Shown here: positions 1-14,300 of the stretch, one piece after another
Numbering within the stretch: the first letter of the stretch is position 1
Layout: every line of letters begins with the position of its first letter
NCBI GenBank assembly: GCA_027972325.1
Contig: JAPMOS010000004.1
Location: 558,001 to 622,000 of the forward strand
Direction of reading: 5' to 3'
Origin: Paratrimastix pyriformis
Taxonomy: Eukaryota; Preaxostyla; Paratrimastigidae
DNA length: 64,000 nt
Notes under the pieces: model-generated
The model's input: only the letters and a program-made list of their open reading frames with translations
Told to the model about the DNA's origin: nothing
The model's database searches: none
Made by a program: the position numbers and the translations under genes

Positions 1-2547
1 GCAGGGACGGGGGGGGGGGGGGGGGGGGGGATGGTTAATGATGGCCTGAAGGGGGGCAGACGGGACGGGGACAAGGCGGGCGGCTCTACGGACCGGCCGT
101 GCCTGCAGCTCGGCGCACACGTCGCTAAGGGAGTCCCGGTAGGGCCCGCCCGCATCGGTGGCGCCCTCGCCCTGGAACTTGACCACGTAGGCCCGATTCT
201 GCTCCGCCAAAAAAACACGGCGGCACAGCGTTCGGCGTCAGGAAAGGCAGGGAGGGGATGGCGGTGGGGATGAAGTGCTGTGCAGTCACGACGGGTGGGG
301 GCGAGGGGCGGCGGACGTCGGCCTGGTGCTGGCGGAGGGTCTCGGGCTTGAGGGCGGCCATGAGCTGGTAGAAGGTGGTCCGCTCGAGGTGGAAGCCGCC
401 CGCCCGGCGGGTCCGGTTGAGGGCCACCGACTGGCGGTCGGTCTTGCTGGCCTCGGCCTGCATGGCCCGCATCCAGGCGTCGACCTTGACCCGGCTGTAG
501 ATCATGTGCCGCAGGGCGCAGAGCTGGTGGGGCAGGGTGCCCTCGGCGGTGGCGTTGGCCAGGTTGAAGCAGCTGAAGCAGTCCGGCAGGAGGGCGTTGT
601 AGACGCGCCACATCCACAGCCGCACGTGCAGCGGGTGGAAGCGGGGCGGGTTGGGGCCCGTCATGAGGGCGTGCATCCGCCGGAGGCAGGCCGTCAGCTC
701 GGGGTACTGCACCGCGAAGTATGGCGTCAGGACCCGGGCCCGGACCGCCGAGGCTGGGGTGGAGGGGGCCGGGCTGGGGGTGGCCGGCGCCGAGTCGGCC
801 ACGGTGACCGTCACCGAGGCGGCCGTGGCGGCGGGCATACGGGGCGAGCCGGCGAAGGGGTTGGCCTCGTCCACGACGGGCAGCAGCTCCTCGACGGGGA
901 TGAAGGGCGGCGTGGTGCCCTCCTCGGCCACCAGGCTGTTCAGGTAGCGGATCAGCTCCGCGTCGACCCCCGGGGTGAAGAGGTCCCCGTCGTGCTGCAG
1001 CTGGTAGGCCCGCTGCACGTCGGGCAGCATGGCCGCCAGCCGGCCGGCGGCCACCTTGGGCGGGAGGGTCGGGTGGATCACCAGCGAGGCGCCCCAGTCC
1101 TTGCCGCCCGAGGGGCTGTGCTGGGCGGCCAGGGTGGCCTCCAGGCGGCGCCAGGGGAGCGTCTGCTGGGTGTCCGTGGCCGCCTGCACGGCGCAGGTGC
1201 GGGTGCCGCGCTCCTGGGGGCCCTCGGAGAGGATCAGGGTCTGGCCCGTGGCCAGGTTCTGGCGGCTGTCGACCATGATGGTCAGCCCGGTGCTCTCGGG
1301 GAACTCGCACAGGTCCGACTTCCACGCGCCCAGGGGGCAGGGGTGCGGCGACTGCAGGTGTCGGTCGTGGAGCATCCATGAGATGGCGCTGGCGATGAAC
1401 CGGGCGGGCAGCCGCGGCGCGTAGGCCCCCTGGGAGGAGTTGGGCCGCTGGGCTCGGTCGCGGAGCTGCAGGTAGGCGTGGTTGAAGAGGGCCACGGCCA
1501 GGAACTTGTCGAAGGACGTGGCGGTGGTCTCGATGGGCTCCAGGTCCTCGGGGCGCAGCTCGAGGGGGTCCCGGGGCCCCTTCTCGGCCTGCTGCTGGGC
1601 CGCCATGGAGGCCTCCAGGGCCACGAGCAGGTCCAGGTGCAGGTAGTCCAGCTCGGTGAACAGCTTGGGCAGCTCGCGGGCCATCCGCTCGCGGACCTGG
1701 GCCAGGATGCCCACCAGGGGGCCCAGGGGCAGGCCCCGCTGCACCTCGGGGCTCAGGTGGCTGGTCTGGGCCAGGAAGCGGGTCACCAGCGAGCCCAGCG
1801 GGGCCATGTAGGTGTTGTTGTTGCTGGCGAGGGCCTGCACCAGGGCCCCGATGAGCACCGCGGCCGTGTGGGCCGAGAAGAGCGGGTGCTCGGGCGGGGG
1901 CGTCTGGTCGAAGAGCGCCCGCAGGGTGGACAGGCCCAGGGCCAGGGAGGCCCGGGTGGTGCGCACGTCGAGCGGATCGTCGGCCGGCGAGACGAGCATC
2001 TTGATGCCCCACTCGGAGCTGGCCCCGACGAAGCGCACGTAGACCGTGTCCGTGTTGGGGACCACCAGCACCCGGTTGGCCGCCGAGCCGGCCGGGGACC
2101 GGTTGACCTCGTCGTCGTACTTGCCGTAGAACTCGAGGAGCAGCTCGGTGTGGGCCGGGTCGCGGAAGATCAGCAGCCGGTCGTTCTTGCCGGCCGTCTT
2201 GCAGTGCCGGTCGAGCCGGATCCGGAGCGAGGTGGCCCCGGGGACGGTGATGACGGCCCGCTCGTCGGTGCCCGAGGCGTAGTTGTGGGGGGTCTCGTAG
2301 AGGACCGAGGTGGCGTAGTCGTAGCGGTCCGAGCCCAGAATGCGGCTCCCGACGGCCTCCTGCAGGACGGCCAGGGCGTGGCGCAGCATGAGCAGGTCAA
2401 GCCGCTCCTCGTCCGCCGCCTCGTCGCCGCAGCCCTCGGACCCCGGGGCGGCCGGGTGCTCCCAGGCCTGCCGGATCCAGCCCTGCAGGCGCTCCTCCAT
2501 GGCCGGCAGGTCGACCGGCACCCGGGTCGGGTGCTGCAGACCCCCAG

Positions 2548-2581
<34 letters not shown>

Positions 2582-5500
2582 CGGGGGAGGACCACCAATC
2601 CGGAATCCGGATGGGCGGAGAAAAGGAGGATGATGAGTCAGGGGGGCGCAACCCAGGAAAAAAGGGCCTCGCGACGCCAGAAAGGGCCTCGGGGAGCTGG
2701 GGCGGACCCTGCCCTCGTGCATCTTGAGCATGGTCAGCAGGCCCATGAAGTTCTTGGCCGACCCGAAGTGGGACGGGGTGAAAGGCACGGCGGGGGGCCA
2801 GTTGGCCAGCAGCGAGATCAGGGTGTTCTCGGCCATCTGGTGCGAGAGCGCGTCCTCCACGGCCGCCAGGGCCCCGTGAACCTGCAGGGCGAGGCGGGAA
2901 GGCAACGATGAAGTGCGGCGACAATCGGTGGAGATGCCGGCGATGGGTGGGTGTGGCCGGGGTGCGGGCCGGACCTGTTGGGGCCTGAGCTGCTCGACGG
3001 TCTTGAGGGGCTCGATGGACGGGGCCCGCCGGATGCGGGACACGTCGACCCAGCAGCCCCAGGCGGCGGCCCGCTCGCCGTCCTGCAGCAGGACGTAGAC
3101 CCGCTTGGCCGTCCGGTCCACCCGCAGCACCCGGGCGGCCGCGCCCGGGGAGGGGAAGGTGAAGACGGGCGGCAGGGCGTTGCGGATGGGCGGGTGGGTG
3201 GGCGGCACCACCAGGCACGCGTCGCCGGGCTGCAGGGTCTCCAGGGCGGGCGCGTTGGTGGGGGCCACGATCGAGGCCACCGTCACGCAGCCGGACTGAG
3301 CCACCGCGGGGCTGCTGCCGCCGGCGGAAGCACCGCCCGAGCCGCCCGCGCTGCTGCTGGGGGCGGTGGCCGGGGCGCGGGGCTCGGTGAGGACCATCTC
3401 GGCGTCGGGCATGGCGATCGGGGGCGGCATCTGCTCCTCGGGGTGCTCCCCCGGAAGAATCAGCAGGGACCCGCTTTGGGCCGGGGCGACCGCAGAGACC
3501 CCCGGGGCTGGGCTGACCCCAGGCGGGGGGGACACCGACTGCGGGGGTGGTGTGGGCGATGAGGCCGGGGGGGCGGCGAAGGTGTTGTCGAACTCGACGG
3601 GCGCCCCCAGCGGGCCCGCGGCGGCGGCGGCGGCGGCCGTGCAGGTGGCGGTGGCGGCGCCCGAGTCGGCCCCAGGGTCGGTGGAGCCGCAGCGGAAGGT
3701 CAGCGTCCCACAGAATTGCAGGGCGTGCGTGGCGTGGCTCCGGGCGGCGCACCGGACGCAGCAGAGCTGCAGGCAGGCGCGGCAGTAGTAGCAGAGCTGC
3801 GCGTGGGGATCGGGGTTGACGGTCCGCGAGCAGGGCGTCAGGGCCGTGTTGAGGCGGGTCTGTGGGAGCCGGCAGGCAGCCAGACAACGCATGCAAGGTA
3901 TGTGAGGTTCGGTGGAGTAGAGGGAAGGGAATGGGGAAGGGGAGGAGCAAAGACAACGGTGAGGGCACGCCGAGGCGCGGCGGACGGATTCCGGGACGGC
4001 GGCCAGGCACTTCCACTTGGCGTCGGCCCCGCCGCTGAAGCAGATGCACTCGCCCGCCTCGGCGGCGGCCCGGGTGACCAGGTGGCCGGGCCCCGAGTGG
4101 CACCGGCGGGCGCAGTTGGCGCAGATGACACGGCCCTCGGTCAGCCCGCACGGGCCGCAGTTGTACAGCAGCTGGCGCAGCCCGGGCAGCTCGGTGGCCT
4201 GCTGGGCCTTCATGCAGGCGCACTGGGCCCCGTTGAAGCCCTGGCCGCACTCGCAGTAGCCGGCGCTGATGGGCGCGGGGCGCTTGTTGTGGGACCGGTG
4301 GCAGGCCGCGTCGCAGACTCGGCACACGACCAGCCTGCAGTCGAGGCAGAGGACCAGCGGCTGGGTCTCGACCTTGGTCGAGGTCCGGGCGAAGGAGCAC
4401 TGGGCCGGCATGCACCCGCAGGCCCCCTTGGGATCGTCGCCGCAGTCGCAGTAGAACTGCCCGCCGGCATGCCACCATTGTGATCGGCAGCAGCATCCAC
4501 ACCAACATGGTATGAGATGGGTTCCCAACCGGTGGCGCGCGTCCACCGCCCAGACCGGAGGGTGAGGACGGGGCCCAATGGGAGGCGGGCGGGGGGGCGG
4601 ACCCTGAGGCGCTTGAGGAAGTTGATCTGGTGGCCCTTGTGGCAGGTCTGCACGCAGGCCGAGCAGCAGCCCTTGCCGCCACGGTTGCTGCCGGGCGGGC
4701 TGGCCAGGCCGCAGGTCTGGCACTCGTAGACGCCCTGCACCTCGTAGTTGCGGCCGGTGTGGGCGAACGAGCATTGGGGCCGGTCCACTGCGCCCAGGCC
4801 CAGCATCCACCAAGCGAAGTGGTGCGCGGGGGTGAGCAATGCGGCCTGTCCGCCCCCACCCCGGGCATGGATCGGAGGCAGCGGGAAAGGCGTTGGGGGT
4901 GGATGGCGGACCCCAGGTGAGCCGGGTGCACACGCCGTGCTGGTCGCAGAGCATGTGCGTCAGCCGGCGGGCCTCGTCGTTGTCGGCCACCCGTGGGGCG
5001 TCCGGGGCGGGGCACAGGGCGCGCGCGGTGGGCGGGGTCTCGGTCTCCTCCCAGCCGAGGCCCTCGAAGGCCTCCCACTCGGCGAGGGGCACCTGGGCCA
5101 GGCTGCTCGGGGTCAGGGTCCCGCTGGCGCAGTGGATCCGCGCCACGCCAGCCGCCGGAGAGTCCGTCGTGACGGCGTGGTCCTTTCCATCGGCGGCAGC
5201 CTGACCGGACATGGCGGCGCGTGTGAAAACGGATGAGCATCTGCGTGTGGCGTGGTGTGTGTGGGCAGGGCAGGGCAGGGCAGGGCGGGGCAGACCCTCC
5301 AGATGGTGTTCTGGGCTGGGTAGATCAGGGCGGGCGTGTCCTCGGGGGTGGCTCCCGCGGTGGCCAGCAGGTCGGCGGCCCGGGTCAGGGGCAGGGACCC
5401 CTTGGGGGCGCACGTGAACAGGATCCGGTCGTAGCGAGCGCCCGCGAGGGCCGCCAGCGAGGCCCCGTGCACTTTCACCTGGGGTGAGGCCGAGGGTGTG

Positions 5501-8500
5501 TGTGGGCGCGGGTGAGGCGGCCGACAAGGGAAACGAAAAGGGACAGACGGTCGCCGGCTGGGCGGCCGGGTTGCTGGCCAGGATGGCGGCGATGTTCTCC
5601 TGGCACTCGACCGGCCACCGGGTCAGCACCGTGAGGCAAAGGGGGGGAGAAGGGAGGGAGGGAGGGAGGGAGGGAGGGAGGGAGGGAGGGAGGGAGGGAG
5701 GGGGAGGGAGGGAGGGGAGGGAGGGGGGAGGGAGGGAGGGAGGGAGGGAGGGAGGGAGGGAGGGAGGGAGGGAGGGAGGGAGGAGGGGCGGAGCCGGAGG
5801 AAGCAGGGACCCGGGAGAGGGTCGGACATGAAGGGAACGGCGTCTGAGAGGAGCCACAGCCCCCGGCAGCCCCCAAGCAGCCCCCAAGAAGAATGAACAT
5901 GAACATGAGCATGGCGGGGCGAGGTGGCAGGGGCCGTCGTTCGAGATGGGGTGCCGCAGTGCAGGGGCGGAGAGGCGGCGTGGCAGGGGCGGACCGGCGA
6001 GTGGATGACGACGGGGGTCCTGGGAAGAAGGGCCCCGACCAGCAGTGGCGCATGTCGCGCGAGCAGTCGGACGAGGCGAAGACGCGCAGCTTGTCCCGGG
6101 GGTCGGTGCGGCACTCGGGGGCGAAGGAGAGCTCATAGTGCAGCGCGTGCGGCAAGGACGACTGGGGCGGGGAACGGGGGGGGGGGGGGGGGGGGGGCAG
6201 GGAGGGGTCATGATGGTGAGAACAAGCGGGCCGCCCAAAGTCGCCCAGAGCCAGCCGGGCAGAAGCAGACCATGATCTTGACGTCCTGCTTGGGGGCGTA
6301 GGGGTGGGCGCTCTGGTGGCGGGCGGGGCGGCACTCGGACTCGGGCACCCGGGTGAAGGGGGCCACGTCGGGCTGGAAGCGGGACAGGGGCACCACCGTG
6401 CAGCGGAACCCGAACCGGCCGCCCGACTTGCAGCGCCACTGGAAGACCAGCTGCGAGCAGCCCGTCACCGAGATCGGCTCGTCGCCCGAGGGGAACTTGT
6501 CCCCGTGGACCGACAGGACGGGCTCGGCGTGGCCGCTCCGGAAGACGGTCAGTTCGTCCTTGCTGCTGCCCTCGGACCGGTCCCCCGAGAAGTACAGCAG
6601 GAAGCCCCGCGCCCAGCGCATCGAGACGCCCCGGCGGAACTCCTCCCCGTTGGGGGACGGGTGCTGGGACTCGACCGTCACCTGGTGCATCTCGGCCAGG
6701 GCCAGCGCGTAGGGCAGCCCGGCGAGCTCCTCGTACAGGGGCATCCGCAGCTCGCGCAGCAGGGGCAGCAGGGGCCCCACGGCCGCCGACCGGGCGGCCC
6801 GCATGTCGACGCACCGGCCCAGGGCAGCCGCCTCGAGGTACTCCACGTAGGCCTTGACGATGCCGCTCGAGATGATCACGGGCAGGGCGCGCACCGTCAC
6901 GGGGCTCTCCGCGGCGGCCGGCCGGGAGGCGGCGTGGTGGATGGGGGTCAGCTGGGGCAGCACGTCGCTCGCAAAGCTGCGCAGGTCGACCGGGACGCCG
7001 GCGGGCCCCGGCTCGGTGTAGAGGCACCGCTTCTGGTGGTTCCAGCAGCAGATGCCGGACTTGTGGAGAGGCAGCCGGATCATGGCGGGCAGCCCGGGCC
7101 GCTGGACGAAGACCAGGGCCGTGTTGTGGTCGCGCGGGTCGCGGAAGCTCTGCAGGGTCTTGAACTCGGCCTTGTTGTAGATGCCCCAGAGCAGCTGGGG
7201 GACCTTCTGGCCGCACGAGTTGCAGACCAGGGTCATGACGGAGTCCTTGAAGACCGACCCGCACTGGAGGCACTCCAGGCTGCGGTTGTCCTTGCGGTTG
7301 ACGATGTGGAAGACGATGCGGCACTTGCTGCAGCCCGGGAAGTAGGTGTACCCGCAGCGGCGGCAGGTGCCCAGACAGCAGAAGATGGCGTTCTCCTCGA
7401 AGCTGTCCGGGGCCCAGTAGGCCCGGCACCGGTCCTCGATGATCTCCCCCCGGACGGGCGGCTGGTCCTCGGCCTGGGCCCGCAGGGCATGCAGCGACTC
7501 GAGGGCCTGGGCCCGGACCCGGTCGATCTCCGGGGCGCATTGCTGCACGTCGCGCCGGGTGAAGATGCGCTCCTCGAGCAGATGGGCCCGCATGGTGAGC
7601 CGCTGCAGGGGTTCGGGTGAGATCGGGGCCGTCTCGTCCAGGAAGAGGGGCAGCAGGGCACTGAGGACGCCCCGCTGGCGCAGGAAGCAGGCCACCCACT
7701 CGGCGGACAGGCTCAGCTGGGCCACCACCCCGATCAGCAGCCGGCGCACCTGCGAGACGAGCAGGTCGGCCGCGGCCGGGAGCAGCTTGTCCCGGGGCCG
7801 CTCGCGGAGGATGGTCAGGGCGTCCGCGAGGTCGCCCAGGAAGAGGTCCGGGTTGACCATGTGCCGCGGCTCGACCAGGGCCTCGTCGGCCCGGTTGAGG
7901 AGGCGCAGGCCCTCGACGGCCAGGTCGGCCCCGCGGGAGGTGGCCGAGCTCAGGGCCACCTTGGCGAAGGGCTGCCCGGCCTGGTACCCCAGGACGAGGC
8001 CCTTCTCGTTGGTCTGGGTGTCCTGGGCCAGCACGCCCGCGGCCAGGTCGTGGTGGTTGGCCGAGATGGCCACCAGGACCCGGGCCGCATGGGCCAGCTC
8101 ACCCAGGGCCCCCGGGCTGGTGGCGTCCAGCTCGACCACCTGGCGGAGGGCCCCCGGGATGCTCCGCACCGACTCGGCGATGGTGCCGCCCAGCTGCTGC
8201 GACCAGGAGCTCCCCGAGGCGAGCAGGGCCCGCAGGACGGCCGCCGATGCCATGGAGGTGGCCCGCAGGGTGTCGGCCGTGTTGGCGCGGGCCCCCGCGG
8301 CGTCGTCCTCGGTGGGGGCGGGGATGGGCAGCGCGGCCGGGTCGACGGGGATGCCCAGGGTGAGGTCGCGCTGGTAGGTGGTCCGCTTCAGGAGGACTGC
8401 CCCCACCGGGCTCGCGACCACCGAGGGCCCCAGCCAGGGCAGGGCCGCCAGGTTGAGCAGCAGCTCGGCCACGGGCACCGGGGCCGGGGCCGCGGCATCG

Positions 8501-11353
8501 AGCAGGTCGATCGGGCCCACAAGGGCGGGGGAGACGCTGGGCAGGACGGCCGCCAGGACCTGGCCCACGTAGTACTTGATGCGGGGCGTCCCGTAGACCA
8601 TCAGCCGGCAGAGCGAGTGCAGCGGGGCCGCGGGGCCACCGGGGGCGGCGGCGGCGGACGGGCCAGGGCCGGCCCGGCCCAGGAAGGCGACCAGCTGCGA
8701 GTCGCGGGTGAGCAGGGGCAGCAGGGCCACCAGCGAGTAGAGCAGCGAGTCGTCGATGGGCGCCCGGGCGGGAGCCGTGCCGACCTCCTCGGCCGCCAGG
8801 GCGCGGGTGCCCTGGTCGAGCCACCGCTGCAGCACGTCGAACATGTGGCGCCGCAGGTCCTGCAGCAACTCGGTCTGCTGGTGGCTCAGCGGGGTCGCCC
8901 GGGTGACCATCGGGCCGCCTGCGCCGCCCTCGGGAAGGGTCGGCGAGGACGGGGACAGCGTGCAGAAGATGACGAAGGCCAGGAAGCGGTACAGGGCCAC
9001 GGCCGCCGTGCCGGCCTGGGTGGGCAGGGCCTGGACGATGCGGACGGGCTCCAGGATCTCATCCAGGAGGCGGCTCCGCAGGACGTAGCCCGCGTCGGAG
9101 GTGCGCAGCCCCAGGTTCCACACCCCGACGGCCGCCGTGCGGAGGACATCGGCCATGGCCCACTCGGGGGTCAGCTCGGAGGCGGCGAGGGGGCCCGGGG
9201 GCAGCGGGGGCACCTGGGCCAGGATGTCCCGGTACAGAGACCAGAAGGCCTGCCGGACGGCCTGTTGCAGGGCGGCCCCGCTGCCCTCGAGGAAGGTCAG
9301 GTAGTGGGGCGGCTGGTCGAGCGACTGCCACGCGTCGGCGAGTCGCTGCAAGATCTCGACCCGGATGCTGGGCAGCGTGTGGAAGGGGGTCGGGGCCGCC
9401 CGCGGGCTGGGCAGCAGGGCCAGCAGGTCGCGGATGGAGGTCAGCCCGAGCACCCGCGAGGCGGCCCGGCCCTGGCGCCGCAGGAAGATCAGGATGGCCT
9501 CGCGGAGGGGCACCGTCTTCAGGAAGGTCAGCACGGCCACGGCCGGGTCGCTCTGCAGCTCCTCCTCCTCGGCCTCAGTGCCGGCGCCCAGCCGATCGGC
9601 GGCCGGGGCCAGGCCGTCCTCGGTGGAGACCGCGGCCGCGGCCGCCAGGGCAGCATCGCGGCGGTACCGCTTGAGGGCGCTCAGGAAGGACTTGGAGTTG
9701 CCCCGGCTCAGCAGGGGCGAGGGCTCGCGGGGGACCACCGGCCCTGGGGGCGGTGAGACGTCGCCACGGGGTTTGCGGGGCGAGCCGGGCGGGGTCACAC
9801 TGGGCGAGCGGGGTGGCGTGGGGAGCGGCGGGGGGGTCGACGGGCCGCTGGAGGGGGCCGAGGAGGGCGGCGGGGTTGTGGGGCGCTTGCGGCCGGCCAG
9901 GGCCATGTGCTGCAGCAGGCGGGCCTTGAGCACGTACCGGTCGGTGAGGGTGGCGATCAGGGCGTCCGGGCTCAGGGGCTGGGCGTCCTTGGCCGAGACC
10001 GCGTGGGCCTGCATGGACTGGGACTCGTGCGCCACCACGTCGAAGAGCTCGGTGGCCCCGCGCCAGGCGGTCAGCAGCAGGGGGGCCTTCTGGGCCAGCC
10101 CGGCGGCATCGAGGGTGTCCAACACGGGCAGGAGGCTCTCGGCCAGGGTCCCGAGGGCCGGGTCGTGGCAGAGCTGGGTGGCGAAACAGGCGTAGACGGC
10201 CGGGGCGACCAGCTTGCCGATCCGGGTGGCGGCCAGCATATTGCGCGGCACCGCGGCGGCAACCAGGCGAAGCAGACGCGCCCCGGGGGTGTTGGCGGCC
10301 GAGGGCTCGTCGGCCCGCATGATCTGGTCGATCAGGACCTGGTGGGGGTGCGGCGGGAGCAAGGGCGCGGCCTGGTCAAGTGCCTTTCGCAGGATGGTGT
10401 CCGCATCGCGGGTGGCCAGGGTGGGGCGCGTCTGCGGGGTCACCGTCGGCCCGGTCGTGGGGCCGGGGGACATGGAGCTCAGCCGGGGAAGCGGCGTCGG
10501 GGTGGCCGGGCGGGGCACCCAGGCGGCGGCGTGCTCGTCGAGGAGCTCCTGCAGGGCCCGGGCCAGGTGCTCGTCCAGGCCGCTCTTGAGGATGTCCAGC
10601 CGGAAGAGGGTTTGGCTCTGCGCGCAAGGGATTCCGTCACATGGTTGAGAGGCATTTGGCGGAGGGGGACCCCAAGGCAAGGCGCCCGCAGGCCGAGGAA
10701 CTGCTGGCTTGCGGACCTTCTTCTCGAGCTCCGAGAGGGCTGGCCCGCGGACGAGGGAGGCCCCGAAGAGGGCCGTCACCACCACCGCGCTGCGGGCGAG
10801 GCTGGCAAAGGTGGGCAGCTTGGGGAAGACCCGGCCCGACTGGGTCAGGGTCCCTGGCAGGGTGCACAGCTCGTAGTCCTGCCAATGGCATGCGAGGACA
10901 ATGGCAGGGGGAGGAGGGAGGGGGAGGGGGAGGGGGGAGGGGGGAGGGGGGAGGTGCAGATGAACCATTGAACGGGGACGGATGACCCCAAGTCGAACCC
11001 GCCGGGGGGACCATCCCAGATGCGGACCTTCTTGGTGCGGGCCTGCAGAGCCGGGGCGGGGAAGATGGCCTTGACCACGCACCGGACGCCCCAGTCGTTG
11101 TTGGACCCGTCGCTGCAAAGAGCCCCGATCATCATGAGAAACGAGGGCGGCCGTGCCGGGGCGGAGCAGCCAGCAAAGGGGAGGAGGGACGCGGCGCGGA
11201 CCTGTGGAAGATGAAGACCACCTGCTCGCTGTCGATGCGGAGGGGCGAACTGGGCCAGTCGCGCTCCCCGCTGAACATGTGCGTGTGCCGCTCGTCCGTC
11301 TTGTTCTTCTTGATCTTCAGCCAGTCGTACTCGCGCGCCGCCGCAAAAGAAAT

Positions 11354-11393
<40 letters not shown>

Positions 11394-14300
11394 GGGTGCC
11401 AGCCAACAAAGGGAGAGACCGGTCATGATGAGGTTCCACAGGCCCAGCGCCCAGCTGCGTGCGACAAGAGACCCGAGGCCACCATCCGCGCGGGAGGAGA
11501 GGTGCCCAGTGGGGAGCGGACCGCGTTCGGTCTTGCAGCGCGAGTCGAAGTGGATCTCGTAGGCGATGGCCCGGGGCACCTTGATCTCGCGCACCCAGTC
11601 GTCCGAGTTCGGGTAGGGGTGCGGCGTCTCGATCAGCTCGTCGGCGGCCACCTCGGGCCCCGCCGAGACCGGGCCCTCGGCCTCCAGCTCGAAGATGCGG
11701 CGCTCCCAGAGGGCCAGCGAGTCCAGCGAGGCCGTGGGGGCGCCAGGGCCGAGCTGGGCCGGGCAGGGGCCCAGCGTGGCCTCGGCCAGGAGCAGAAGCG
11801 GCGGGACCAGCGAGCAGAGGGGCGTCACCAGGTCGCGGGTGAGCGTCGTGCAGTCGGCAAAGAAGTAGAGCGCTTGCACCAGCGGGCGCACCTACGGCCG
11901 GGGTCGGGCGGGCGAGGAGATGAGCGCGATGCTGTGCGCGGGAGAGAGGGGCCACGCCGAGAGGGCAGCGGGGGCGGACCAGGGTGCCCAGGGGCGAGGC
12001 TTTGAGCCAGTCCTCCACCCGGGCCCGTGCCTCGGGGGTCCACTTGCCCGCGGCCGTGAGCTGGGAGGCCTCGCGGAGGACCAGCTGGACGAGGTCTTGG
12101 GCCATGGGGAAGACCAGCAGCACGTAGGCCCGGAGCAGGGCGAAGTGGGGGTGCGACTCGTACGGGGCGCCCTCCTCGATGGGCGGGTCCTCGAGGGCCT
12201 CCTCCTGGCGCTGCTCCGAGGGCGCCAGCTGGAGGAGACAAAGCAAGGCGGAGGGGGCGTGAGCGCGGGTTGGGGGCCGGCTGGTTGCGGCGGGACGGAC
12301 CTGCTCGACGATGGTCTGGGTGGTGGGCGGCAGGTAGGACAGCTGGGCCAGGAAGGACCGCTGGAAGCGCACCATGATGGGCCCCAGACGACTGGCCGGC
12401 TGCCGGGGGCGAGCGAGGCGGAGCCACAGAGTCCGATCATTAGACGTGCAGTCCCGGCAGCACGACAGGTTCCCACCACCCACAGCACTCGAAGATCAGA
12501 CGGACACCATTTGTTGGTGGCAGGGGAGGGAGGGTCGGGAGAAAAGAGGTCAAGAGGAGGCGGGGCGCCTGCCAACCAACGGACCGACTGATCGCCGCGA
12601 ATGAGGGCCACGAAGGAGGCCCGGGCGTCGGCGAAGTAGCCCTGCAGGACGGCGTCCCAGAGAGCCACCAGGGGTTGCGGGTTGGCCGAGGCGGTGGGGG
12701 CAGGACACGGAGGGGCAACCGGAGCTGCGGCCGGTGGGGCGTCGTTGGCCTCTGAAGATGCCACCTCCTTCTTCGGCTCTGCGTGCAGCAGGGGAAGGAC
12801 GACGGATGAGCGGCGGGGATCACCTCCCCTGCACCAGAAGCCGGGGGGGGGGGGGGGGGGGGGGAAGCAGCCTGCCGGGGCAGGACCAGAGAGGGCAGGA
12901 GCAAGTCGTCGGTGATCAGGGAGCCCAGCAGGATTTGGGCGGGCGACTGGGTGGCCCCGACGGGGACCCGCTGGGCCTGCTGCAGCAGCTGGGCGATGAT
13001 CTGCTGCACGGATGCCGTCCCGAAGAGCAGCTCGAACTGGGTGGCCAAAGCCTGCAGGGTGGGAGGGCGAGGGGTGAGTACCCAGCGCGGGGTGGGGGGT
13101 GGGAGTGCAGACCTCACCAACGACCGAGGCAACCTCGGGGAGGGTGGTGGCCATGAGGCTGCCGGCCGGGGGCGACTCCTGGAAGAAGCGCAGCAGCACC
13201 CGGCGCATCTTGGCAAGCACATCTGGGGGGAGCGGGTGGGCGGGGTGGGTGGGCAGGAGGGCAGGACGCCATCAGACACAGAAACGCGAGGGGGTGGCAA
13301 GGAGCAAGACGGAGCCCCGCGCAGCAAGGCAGCAAGGCAGCAAGACAGCATACAACAGTCGGCAGCAGAATGCGGCGGAGATGGGAGAGGGGCAGGGAGG
13401 GTGTTGCTGAGAGGCGGTGCCCCGCGAACTTGGTGTTTTTGTGTCGGCGCGGCTCCTTTTGGCATCCCGCGTGCCCCCAGGCTGCTGCTGCTGCTGCTGC
13501 TGCTGCTGTAGTGGCGTTGATTGTTCCTGCTGTTGCTGTTGTTGCTGTTGTTGCTGCTGTTGGGGAGACTCGGCACCGCGAGTCTCATCTGCCGACATGA
13601 GGCGCCCCTCCGGGGCAAGGCGGTGTTTGCGTGGGGTTGTGCGAAGGGGCAGTCCCCGGGCCGATGTGAAGGGGGGCGCATATGGGGGCGGCGGGTTGGC
13701 CGCCTCGGGGTCCAAGTCACGCGGAACAGCAACCGGGGCTGCGCGGAGCCGGTGGGTTGGCGCCAGGAGGGCAGGGAGAGAGGACGGGGTGTCGTGCCGG
13801 GAAGGTGGCATCAGCGCAAGCATCAGCATGACAACAACAATAACAGACAAATCAGCAGCAGGAGCAGGTGGAGAGGAAGGGGGGGTGGAAGGGCCAGTAA
13901 GTACAACAAAGCGATGCAGAAAAGCACCAGAGAGAGGCGGGCGGGGAGTGCCGCCACACGAAGGGCAGCGGGGCAGAGGCGGCATGGGGCGACTGACCGG
14001 ACTCGGGCTGCAGGTTGAGCTGCGCCCGGTCGAGGGCCGAGTGGGACATGTAGAGGAGCTGCGCCCGCAGGATGACCACCAGCGAAACCAGCCCGTGCAC
14101 CACCCAGGCCACAGTCTCCTGCGGTGCGGCCAGGGGGGGGGAGGACGGGGTGAGCACAACAACCACAGCTGGAGCGGCACCGCACCCTGGGCACCGGGGG
14201 TAAGACGGACCCTGTCCTGGGAGCCCTCGAAGTACAGCTGGGCGAAGGTCTCGAAGAGGTCGGCCAGGTAGCGGAACGTGTCCGCGTGCAGCTCGACCGC

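Noticed and set aside
275-2911. Long plus-strand frames opposite the HECT gene
   Set aside because: They are Gly/Arg/Val-rich antisense shadows of conserved minus-strand exons and show no family motif.
125-7699. A single open frame of more than 2,500 codons on the minus strand
   Set aside because: It runs through introns, poly-G tracts and (GGGA)n; the GC-rich sequence simply has few stops. Only parts of it are exons of the HECT ligase.
13850-13950. Leu-rich frames suggesting a signal or membrane protein
   Set aside because: They derive from CAG/CTG-rich and AG-rich intron sequence of the HECT gene read in other frames.
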